From the NCBI GenBank assembly GCA_036874045.1, contig CM072341.1, positions 1,748,501 through 1,812,500 of the forward strand: 64,000 nucleotides of DNA, written 5' to 3'. Source of the stretch: Cymodocea nodosa (taxonomy: Eukaryota; Streptophyta; Magnoliopsida; Alismatales; Cymodoceaceae). Below the pieces are notes generated by a model, which was not told the DNA's origin, ran no database searches, and was given only the letters and a program-made list of their open reading frames with translations. Positions 25,365 through 36,800 of the stretch are shown in pieces. The position numbers and the translations under genes are program-made. The stretch's first letter is position 1. The number at the start of each line of letters is the position of its first letter.

Positions 25365-26045
25365 AGTCTCTGGAGAGGCGAGCACAGCGAAGCAGAATCT
25401 TTGCAGAATTGCAGGCCTCAAAACTGAATAAAATCTTCAGGATCTAGAAAAAATACGTTGTAATGTGCAAGCTGCAGGCATGTGTGAGCAGTAAGCATTA
25501 CACCGATAAACTCAGTAAAAATCACATCCACTGAGAATAAAAAGGAAACATGAGACTACAGACCTAAAAATAAATTATAACTAGCAAGAGGGATTTAGTG
25601 TTCATTCTGTTCACCTTTACAGGAAAAAATCAGTCAAGTTTATTTTCTTTAGTATTCTTAATAGTTTTATTCCTTCTATATGAAAACCATACCTATGATA
25701 GTCTGCTACCTTGCTCAGCGAACTATAGTGGTTGCATCTTCCAACCAGTGTAATATACCTAAAAGAAAAATATTCTGCAAAGCACAATAATGGCGAAAAG
25801 AAAAGAATCATTGGACCATCAAAATTTTTGTAATTGTGCTGATCTCCAAGTTCAGCTAGCTTGTAATATCCAACATGGTAATTCTCATGTGAGGATATCT
25901 GCAAATGACAAACAAAAAAGCAAGGAACATCAAAATGCATAAATAAATAAAAAATCAGATGAACATACACAAACGAGCTGCTTATCACTATAAAAAAGGT
26001 GAAAGAGAGAATTCATCATTTCATGTCCACCAAAGAACATTCTGC
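25365..26045 (-). other. Possible exons of an unrecognised gene or gene fragment
   Basis: Several minus-strand stretches look like coding DNA with splice-like borders. About 26043-25975 reads MFFGGHEMMNSLFHLFYSDK after a ctttttttgcag acceptor. About 25898-25813 reads ISSHENYHVGYYKLAELGD then NYKNFD after tcatttgcag. About 25433-25372 reads FEACNSAKILLRCARLSRD before TAA, after tttattcag. I do not recognise the family. Frames across the joins were not firmly established, and upstream exons would have to lie beyond the hAT and copia fossils. It could be the 3' end of a decayed or TE-split gene. Confidence 0.3.
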
Positions 26046-26619
26046 AAAAAAGTGGAGAAAACAACAGTAGTAGTTGATCATTGTTAAGTACTAACCATCA
26101 TATCATTTGATAATCCTATACAAATATTGATATATTCAATGTAATATGAGTCTCCAAGGTTCAAAATAGTCAATTCGTGCTTATATATCACTTCTGTAAA
26201 CAGATAAAATCCAAGTTGCACTAATTGTCCCTTGTTATAAATGATATGTTAAGGATAGAGAAAGATCAAAAATTAAAATAGTGAAAAAAAGAATTAAAAT
26301 TGTAATTTAACAGAAGATTCGGTGATTGATACTTGATAGGAATCTATGGAAGGAAGGATCCCACATTGTGCGATTAAGAAATTGTAAGAAATTGATTGAT
26401 TATTGTTATTGTTGTTGTGTAGATGATATGTAACAATGTCTACATTGACAATTCATACAATAGAAAATATGTGCACTGATAGGGAGTACTATGCTTATAT
26501 AGGACCAGTAATTCAAATTCATTCATTTTCTTCCAAAGCATTAGTAACTTCAAGCCTATATACTACATCTGGTTGAGGCCATTGATTCTTGGCTCAACTC
26601 TTCTTATAAGCAATGCAAG

Positions 26620-27055
26620 TACTTATATAACCCATAACATTAATAAGTTCTTTTTTAATAATATGAAATTGATCAATAATATCTTGTCTAGTGGTATCCT
26701 AAAAACATGCTTATATTGTAGATAATAAATTTGTCAAATATATTCTTTAAAATATAGGTTATCATTAAAATTAATAGGTAAATTATTAATAGCAACAAAT
26801 TTAACATGAAGTTCTCTAATTTTCTTATGATCATAATTTCATGTAAAAATACTACCTTTAGGAGTAAAATTAAATTGTGTTTGAATTGTTTTATCTTTAT
26901 TATTTTTATCAGATTTAAGTTCACAAATAGATAAAAACCTATTTAAATAACTTGCACTGCTAGAACTTTTACAAGAGAAATCTTTATTGCAATTGATGCA
27001 GTAAAATCTCTCCATTACAATACCATCTTCCATAATTTTCATTTTTATGGTAAAC
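26620..27055 (-). mobile_element. hAT transposase N-terminal fragment (BED zinc finger), degraded
   Basis: The minus strand gives a BED-like finger (CINCNKDFSCKSSSSASYLNRF then C) at about 26985-26935. QTQFNFTPKG follows, then YDHKKIRELHVKFVAINNLP, INFNDNLYFKEYI and, after a stop, RIP. This matches the start of plant hAT transposases: a BED finger, then an N-terminal region containing the RExxxxFVxxxLP pattern. Only the first part of the gene is left, with stops and frameshifts. Terminal repeats were not found. Confidence 0.75.
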
Positions 27056-27399
27056 TTGAACCATATTAAAGCTTTTCTTTAGGACTTAGCAACAATCTAT
27101 GAAAATGCCCCACTTGATCCAACAGTCAACACAAATTGTGTCATTTCTGGGGAATATTTGAATTCTTGACTTTAATTGTTGAAGTTGAAACTAGAGTTAT
27201 TTGCCATTGAATGCTTGAAACTTAAAAGAGCTTGAGAGAAGATTTAAGAGGAGAGCTTGAGAGCTTAAGAGTGTTGAGAGAGTTGAGATTGAAAAGTTGA
27301 GGAAATGAGTAAGAAGAAGAAGGTAAGGTGAATACATATTTATAAGCTAATTTTTTTGTCCATTAAATCATCAGTCTGTTAGGTCAAACATCTATTGAC

Positions 27400-27850
27400 T
27401 ACTTTGTATGAACTGTGCCTCTGTGGGCTTGCAACTTTGCCTGCTCTACTACTTGTAGACTTATAGTTGTCCTCGTCAAGTCCATTACAACATCACTAAG
27501 GTGGTCATTTATTGTCTCTCTTGTCATCATCATGAGAAATTCACCCATTGCACCACCTACTCACCTACTCCTACTTCCACAATGCAGAATGATTGGATTC
27601 ATCTGACCATTCAATCCATACAACATAGATGTTGCTGTTTTGCATTGCTTGTGCACAAGCAATTGTGTCACAAAGTCAACATCGTCGACTTGACATACAA
27701 TTGTAGTAGTCGCCCGTTGCAAGTTTATAGTCTTGTAGGCTGCACCACCACAGTCAATCATTCTACACAACAAGCCTAACCCCACCCCTTGTGCCACCTA
27801 GGTCATGCTCAACCTAACATGATAAGGTCCAACCCATTTAACACCTATAC
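27400..27850. other. Unassigned sequence between hAT and copia fossils
   Basis: GC-balanced DNA with short overlapping frames on both strands and no recognisable domain. It may belong to one of the flanking elements. Confidence 0.3.
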
Positions 27851-27879
27851 TCTATGTTGATAATGGGAGGAACTGATAG

Positions 27880-29684
27880 TTGCTATTTTCCTTGTCAACC
27901 TAAACCCTAATCTCTTGGACAAGATTCGTGATCATATCTTAGGTAGTGGCTCTATTCCATCATTGCAAACTACTTTTAATAGGATTCTTCGTATCAAGAC
28001 TACAATGCCTTCAACATTGACACCCAACTCCTCCATTCTTTTGCCCATTGTTGACAAGATTGGTGGTTAGGGTGACTCTTCTTCACATGATCAAGTTTGG
28101 TTGCTTAAGTGAATGCAATAAGAAAATCTAGCCTTCTTGTGAGCATTGTGGTCATTAAAAACACTCTATCAAACACTACCAGGCCAAGTTTAGTCACCTA
28201 TGATAGTCTACTAATCTCACAGCTTAACTTCTTCCAACCAATGCTCCTTCTAGCAATGATCCTTCTTTTTCTCAAAAAACAGTGACTATGATGATCTTCT
28301 AGTTTTTCACGCCTAACAGAACTCAAGTGCCATTGTTGTACATACCATGTTTTTTGGTATGGCCTTTTCCAATATTATCTTTGATTTTCTTAGATAATTG
28401 ATTTTGGAGCATCTTATCATATGCTTGGCACTAAAAGCACTTTTACTTGTATTTTTGAATTGTTTGACTTTCGTTCAATTGCCTTGGCTGATGGATGGAG
28501 TTGTACAATTTATGATGAAAGAATCATTAAGCCTACTTCTACTTTTTTCCTTAATAAAGTTTTATTTATTCTAGAAGTTCCTATTAATCTCTACCTTCAG
28601 TGACTCTTCTCTTATGTGACATTATTGGCTAAGACATCCTTCATTTTAGAAGCTTCAAGAAACCTTGTCATGGAAGTTTGTATCTCCTTTTTCATCTCAA
28701 TCTTGTTGTTTAGGAAAACAATTGCAGAGTTCTTTTCAATCATGTAAGTTGTCTTATTCAAGTTATTTGGAAGTTGTTATTTGTGATGTTTGGCGCTCAT
28801 CGCATCAAGTCTCTATCTTGAGTTATTGTTATTATATTGTCTTTATTGATGAGTTTTTAAAAGTGTCTTAAGTATATTTGCTTAAAGACCATCAAAACAT
28901 TTTTAATGTAAACTATTCCTTTTTTAATGAAATCAAAAATCAATTTTCTATTACTCCCAAAATCTTTCGCATTGATAACGCTTAGAATTTCTTTAAAATG
29001 ATGTGCAACATTTGTGTTTTGATCATGATATTTTACATCAAACTACCATGAGCTTTCTACTTATAATCATCATGAATTAAATTATAATCAAATTGCTTTA
29101 GGTTGGTTACCAATATCAATTGTTGGAGATTATACAATTCGACCAATTAGGAATTCGACTTAAATACAAATAGACAAAGAAAAATCTCTTGATTTAAAAA
29201 TGATTACCAATTAGTAATTTTGATATAAGGAATTTGATCTCTTTTACAGATAACTAGTGAGTTAGTTTGACTTAAGTTTCTCTTACAAGAACTTGGTGTT
29301 TAAATGTAGATCCCTATTAATATGTATTGTGATAACTAAACAACAATTTACATTGCTAGCAATGAAACTTTTCGTAAGTACAGTAAGTACATTAAGAAAA
29401 ATTATCACTATGTTTGAGAACTTGTGATCATTAGAATTATGTCTACAAGTTATACTAGATTTTCACAACAAATTGTCAATATTTTCACTAAAAACTTTGA
29501 TGTTACTATTTTTAATGATTTATGTAGCAAGTTGGACTTGTTTGATGTATATGCTTCAACTTGAAGGAGTATTAGTGAATATATAAATGTGTTATATATT
29601 GATCCCATTATGGTTCAACTTGTAAACTCTCTTGTATATATATACCCTTTGTATCAATGAAATCACAATTTTGCTCCAACAACA
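27880..29684 (+). mobile_element. Ty1/copia retrotransposon remnant with internal deletion and 3' LTR
   Basis: Plus-strand frames read, in order: gag (NLLDKIRDHILGSGSIPSLQ near 27905), a zinc-knuckle trace (CEHCGH near 28140), protease DFGASYHM near 28400, the GAG-pre-integrase WHYWLRHPS near 28615, and integrase core FIDEFLK near 28845. It then jumps to the C-terminal end (RFSQQIVNIFTKNFDV near 29465, SKLDLFDVYAST near 29530). The reverse transcriptase is missing. A purine stretch ttgaaggag precedes an LTR-like end at about 29570-29684. Stops and shifts are frequent. Confidence 0.82.
29570..29684 (+). repeat. 3' LTR (degenerate) of the copia remnant
   Basis: It begins right after ttgaaggag with tattagtgaatat (canonical TG mutated), has a TATA-like tatatatataccc, and ends near ccaacaaca. 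It has the usual small copia LTR layout. The matching 5' LTR was not found. Confidence 0.55.
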
Positions 29685-30837
29685 TGTACATTAGACTGGA
29701 TAAGCATGACAAAATAATTCAGACATGCAAGGATACCTAATACCTTCATTGTATCTAGAGCATTTACTTTAGTTTTAGTTTGTATGACCATCAATCATTT
29801 CCATTAGACACATAGGTATCATACATATTCACACACATAGGTTTTGTTAGTTTCTCCTTTGATAAATAAGGTAGTGACTTCATTCTCCTTTTCTTTTCTT
29901 TACTCTCAAATTTTCTCAATTACAACAACCTCTTTGAATGAGTTCAATAACTACTAGCAATTCTGACAAGTCTAACAATAGTTTATGTGCATCCTGACAA
30001 CTTTAACAATCATTTTTGATGATTCTAATTAACCTTTTTCTTAGCATTGGTTATTTTCTCATTCATAATTGGCATATGTGAAGTTTTAACCACTTGAGCA
30101 TCACCTAGGTACCAAAGGGATCTAGTCACATCATTGTAGTGACTTGATGTTGTGATCAATGACTCAATTTGCATTAATGAGGTCCTACATTATTTAGATT
30201 TTGGTCTAAATAAGGAGGTACTACGTTGGCCTTGCATTAGCAACGAAACATGCTTGGACCTAAACAATCTTAATACAGGCTATGTGTTAACTTAAGAAGT
30301 TGAAACAAAGACCCTAAGTTGGCCATCCAACTTGTCCCAACATAAAGAGGTATACGATATCAGAAGGAAGAGAAAATATGATAAGACACAGTTATTGAGG
30401 ATAGTTTCAATAATCAAAAGAAGAAAATTGCCAATGATATATTTTGTGACATGGTCCACGAATGTGGCTTCCCATTTACCTTAGCACCTTAGCAACCTTA
30501 AGTGTATGATATTTGCAATGATGAAAATGTTTAATGCCCACTTATTTCCTTCATTTTAGGCATATTCTCAATAATTTTATTTTTAGAAAAATTGTGTTTG
30601 AGAAATAATACAAGTAAAATCTAGAATTCTAACAAGAGAACAATAATTTGAATCATAATCCCATTAGTTAGAGTCAACCACATGAATTTTTTTTACAAAT
30701 ATTTTTATCTATTGTCAAATCTAGAACCTTAACAATGGGTAGAAAAACTACTAAAAACTAAAATGTAATGAAAATGAGGTAAAATAAATATTAGTGCATA
30801 CTTACAAGCTGCAATAAGCCACCTGAGCCAAATGCCA
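29685..30837. other. Intergenic region and 3' flank of the MYB3R gene
   Basis: No gene recognised. Just past the MYB3R stop, on the minus strand, cttgtaagtatg at about 30809-30798 resembles a strong 5' splice site, so a 3' UTR intron is possible. Confidence 0.35.
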
Positions 30838-33800
30838 TTAATTAGCTTGGTTGCCATCTATGTGATGGAGCACGTTACTTGAAGCAAAATTGGAAACAAG
30901 AGAAGTACAACCAGTGGCTGCAGCAGGTCCAGGATTAGTAGTAGCCCATTCTGCCTCAAATTCATGCTCAAGACATTTTCCTCCATATTTTTTTGAAGTT
31001 AAGCCATTACTCTTTAGAGTTTTAGAATTAATGGAGTTAACTTGCTCAATTTTGCTGCCAAGAGTTTGAGACTCAGAAGGAGGTGGAGCAAGTCTTAAGA
31101 TAGTGTCAATGCTTCCAACACAAACATTTTCAGAATTATCATTATAAAAATCTGTTTGTTGAGAACTTTCTGACGATGATAGGAGACATTCCTGATGCCT
31201 TTTTCTAATAATAGAAGGTGTATTTCTGAAGCTCTTAGCTGCTGTACGTATGCAAGATTGAAAGTCCTTGACATTTGAAGAAACATCTAGTGAAAGACTG
31301 GATGAGGGTGAACACTGAAATGAACAGGAAGCTTGCATACAGATATCAGGTTTCCAAGAAATTACATCTCCTGAAGGACAAAAACTTTGATTTCCATTAA
31401 AACTAGGTGTAGGAGGAGTCTGATCATGGCCATGAAGTATATTATCACTAAACCCATCAGCACAAACAGGAGCATCACAATGGGAGATCAATGTTTCATC
31501 TGAGATGATAAAATCATTCTTTTTGCTTGCATATGGTGTTTGGTGTGACTGAAACAGTGAAAATGAATTCTGTTCACCAAAAGAATTAGAAAGTTTTGGA
31601 TGCAGAAGAGTAGCTTCGTGAGTATTCCCTGATACATCATCAAGTTCTCTGTTATCAAAAGTGACAACACTATTGGCAATATCGATTAGGGGGCTCCTAG
31701 AATCTTCTTGTAAACGAACTTGTATCTCTAACTTTGAAGATTTTGAATCATGAATTGGAATAGATTCAGAGCCCATAAATGGCCTTCTGGAAGATTCATC
31801 ATCAACAAACAACTCCTTCGAAGAAATCTTTTTAGAAAATTCTGAGGTTTCCTTGCCAACAGACACTGCCAACATGTTTGAAGCATTTCTTTCTATGGTA
31901 TTGAAATTTGAAAGATGTAATTGCTGATCAGAGGGCTCCAAAGATGAGAACATATCCAACTTCTTCTTCAAAGAGCAATTCCAATGATTTTTTATAGCAT
32001 TTTCAGACCTGAAAATTGCAAACACATTAGTAAGAAACCAAAGAAATATTGATAAAAAATATACATAACGAATATGCACATCATTAAAACAGTGAAACCA
32101 ACTGAAATATATTTCATACTCATGGCTTCTAGCTAGAAAAGCACAAGATCAGTCAAAATTTCAGAAACTTATTTTCCTCGTCAGCATATCTAATGGCCAC
32201 AATCTAAAATATGGGACAATACCTCCCCGGTAAGCACCTGGCAATTGTTGCCCATTTATTACCATGAACTTGGTGAGCTCGAATTAATTCTTCCTCTTCT
32301 TTTGTCGTCCATGTGCCTTTCTTTAATTCAGGACTTAAATGGTTATAATACCTAGAATGGTCAAAACAATATAATCTCATCATCATTTTTGTCATTGTCT
32401 TCTTAAAATGTAAAAGTAAAACTGACCAGGATGTATAAATTATAAAACCACATTCAAATGGTAACATATAGCAAACTTAGATGCTGACTACACACACTTA
32501 CCTAGAAAATTAAAATATGATCTTCAAAATTTTAGATATGCAATTGCAGCACTTATTAAGGCAAATCACCTAGGTGCCCATGCATGATTTAAGAATCCCC
32601 ATTTATACACCTCAGCTTATTTTATTATAATCAGATCCTTGCTAGACATGATATCAAATCTAGCAAGGATCCATGAATGTTTAGTTGTTAAAACATTAAA
32701 AGATAAAGAGTTAAAATTTTAAATATATTTAAAAGTTAATGTGTTTATATAAATATCGATCATATATCCTACATGATCCTTAAAAGAGGCTTATTTAGAA
32801 TAGTTGGACCATATTTTTGTTGATGATCAAGACAACATCGAAACCTATAAAAACCATTAATCAAGAAAACCACTTTTGCGTAATACTAACCATAACTTGC
32901 CAAAACTCTTGTTCAATAAATGTTTCCATCAATAAATTCATTGAAAGTAACTTCCATAAAAGCTTTCACCATTTGAAAAGAAAAAAAATCCACCCACTTA
33001 TTCTCATCATAAACAGACAAAGATTTCATAATATTCATTAGATGATGATTCAACAGATATACAAAAGGTAGAAAACCACTAATGGTTTTATTCTTTAAAA
33101 GGAAATATTCATTGTAGGTATTAAGCAAAAGCAATATAGGCTGTTAATATGATAGATGAATATAGTACGGTAGGCTTAGTATTTCCCTGTTTACGTTGCA
33201 ATACTATTTTTGTGTGGTTTCATTTGAATACGTATTTTAATTTTTTGGGAGCTTATTATTTTACTAAATTTTATATTTCAATAACATAATGTTTGGAATG
33301 AACATTTACATACCTAATTTTAAGAATTTTTTAATTTATATGTTATTGTGTTACTATCTTTATGAATAAGTTTAACTATTCTTTAATATGGTATCATGAA
33401 ATGATATTTTGAACATATAATTATTTTGACTCCAATTTTAATTAATTTTGTGCTCATATATAAAACAGTAACATGAAACAATACATAAAAAGGTTTAATA
33501 TTATTGAATTGAATTACCAATACTTTCACAATTGTGTAAATAATTACCAGTAACACAAAACTGTTTATAAAAATGTATGGTACTAATTTATTTGTATCAT
33601 TATTTTCAAATTTCTGATCTAACAATAGCATGACAAAAAAATGAATTTAATATTTTAGTTTAGTTTTAAAAACTATGTAGAAATATGAAAATAAAAATAT
33701 AAGATATGTAATTATATATTATATTCCATTGAGTAGGTAATGAATTTGCAAATTATCACTCACTATTTTCAAAAAAGAAATTTATCCACTATTATTTTCT

Positions 33801-36800
33801 TTGGTTTTCCTTAGCACAAACACTTACAAATACAGCAACAAGAAAATAACATAATATACCTCTCACGACACTGCTTGCCAATACGGCCAGGTAATGACTT
33901 TGCAATAATGGACCATTTTTTACAACCATACTTGTTTACCAGTTCGATAATTTTGTCATCCTCCTGAGACAAAAAAACTAAAAACTGTTTCAAAAAAAGT
34001 ACGAATAGTTTCTTTCTTACAGGTAAAAAGAAACAATTCAGACAAGCACCTCCTTAGTCCATGCTCCTTTGATAAGATTTGGATTAAGAACTTTCTGCCA
34101 ACGATGTAGACATTGAACATCTGTTCTTCCTGGTATATGTTTGGCTGAAGAAAAGGAACAAGGTGTATACGGATTTTGTTGTATATAAAAAATGCCATTT
34201 TTTTCTGATGTTTAACTTATAATGGAGCTATCACCATGCCATGGTAAAAAATCTAACTCAGATCAATATACAAAACTTTCTTCGTGAAAAGATATTTGTT
34301 GTCTTATAAATAAAAAAAATGAATATACCCTATGTTCAACAACAAAATGCAAAAATGGACAACTCCAAAATAATTATACAAGGTGACACTAGGAAAATGT
34401 TTCCTAGTGTCACTTTAACTTTTCGCAAATGCAAGAGGAATGAGGTGGAAGTGACTGTATAGATTTTATTATTAGATATCATAAATATATAGTAAATTTT
34501 TTACTTAAATTAAATAAGTATTGATCCTTGATCCTTGACCCAAAAGACATAAAATTCAATAATTTTTTGCTAAATTTCAACTATTGATTTTTAAATGAAA
34601 TAATGATAATAATAAATATAATTCAAATTAAGTTAAAATTTTAGACATAGATGAAATAATTGTATAATCAAATTTTAGTGTAAAAAATAAAAAGTTGTCA
34701 CCAGGAAATTTTCTTGGTAAGACCACTGGGAATACTTTCCTGTAAAATGGAAAGTTATAGAAAGCGTGTCAGAAGCACTAGATAAGGTATGGTTTGACTA
34801 TATGGTTATTAACATGTGGTAGTGGTATCTCTATTTTCCAAGTAGCTCTGATATTTCAGGTTATTGAATTTGTGGTTCATTTATGGAGATGTAAAGTACT
34901 TAAATACATCCATTTAAATGCAATTCCGCACATGTACAAGTACACCAATTTATCTTTGAAAAATAACTTCAAGAAGGGAATGATTAAACTATAAGAACAA
35001 TAAATTTTCAATGATGGACAATTTTCTAGTTTATTCAATTGAAATTGTTAGAGTATTTGAATATCATGTAGGTATTGTGTATAGGTTTAGTCCCACATTA
35101 CTTATCTTGTATAAATCCATCTTATGTAGTCTTTACATAAAGAGATCTTTATATTTGTTAATAAATTATTTCATTACTACTATTTCTGATTTTTCACATC
35201 ATATCAGAGCATAGGCAAAAAACCTAGGGTTTTACCTTAGCCGCCACCCAGTCCACCACATCCACCTGTTGCCAACCACTTCTCCACCTAAATCCATTGT
35301 CCATCACCTCTTCTTCCTCACCAACCAAGGTGTCTAACTCCTTTCCTGCCTCCCATGACTCTCTCCAGCCATACAAGAGGAACAGCAGTAATAGGAGCTG
35401 CTGACACCTCCTTTTTGGGCCATCTGACCTGATCTACGGCACCATACAGGGCTGTTTCTCTCCCAGTAGCAACAGAAGCTGCCACCACCCTCTGCTCAGG
35501 CCATATGGCCTGATCTGTGGCTCTAAACAAGGCCATCCTCCTCTCCTGCAGCCACCATCTGGTCGGTGCTCACTTCCTCTGTCACCAGCCACTTTGGCTG
35601 GTAGTCCCTACTACAAAGCAGCCCATGAATAGGGCTGCATATTCTCTGGACAGCACTTTCTGAGGGTGGATTCAACCTGTCCACCTGTCTCCCTGCCTTT
35701 GGAAGGCTAGAAGTACCCAAAAGGCTGTTTTCTCTTGCAGATCAGACCATTTTTTCATTAAGGAATCATGGCCGGAAATGAAACTCTAATTAAAAACCTG
35801 AGTGGAACCTCTGAAAAGTTGAATGAGAAGAATTATTTGGTGTGGGCCAAAAGCTGAAGCATCTCAATCAAGATCCTCCCATTGTAAAGGATAGTTTCCA
35901 TGATGATTGGTATGCCAATAACGCTAGGGTTATAGTTGGGCAATAGCATGGCACCTAGTGTTATTCATGGTGTGATGATGCTATAACCTGTCAAGAAAAT
36001 TTGGGATACTTTAAAGCACATGTATGGTCATGAGAACAACATATCTAAGGTGTTCAAAATTTATGAGCAGTTGTTTACTTTACACATGGGGGAGCAATCC
36101 ATTCAAGACTACTTTCCCACACTACATGCATTACTTGAGGAGCTTGATACATATCAGCCATTGACACAAGATGTCACCACCACAAGTGCTTTTGTAATGG
36201 ATTTACAATTGCTGTCTCTCTTTAGCTTGAATCCAAAAATCTCCCTTAAGATCCAAGGACAGATACTTGGCATGGATCTATTCCAAACCTTGAGATGGTC
36301 TTTTCAAAGTTGTTCAGAGTTTCTACTAGATTACTTGCACAGAATTCAGATCAATCAGTCATGGTAGCTAGAGGATGTGGTAGACATTCTACAAGTCAAG
36401 GGGAGGAATTTTATGGAAGTTGTTAGCCATGTGCACATTGTAGGCACACCAAGCATAGATTAGATCATTACTAGTAGAAGTTTAGGAAAATGAAATGGGT
36501 ACAGATTTCCATTGAGATTGTAACTTCCCAGATAACAATCCCATCCACAGACTCAGCTAATACAACTCAAATCATTACTGGTATGAGAGTGTTAGATCTC
36601 TATGACTGTAATAGGTACATAAGCCACTATTTTGACCTCAGGTACTGTAACCTTAGTTACTTCTTGGGATGATTCTTGGGTTGTTGATTTTGAGGTCTTC
36701 TCACATATGTCAGGTATACATGACTTATTTACCTAATTGTCTCAATTATATAATATTCACTCTGTTACCATTACTAATAGTTGGACTTGTGTCTTAAGAC

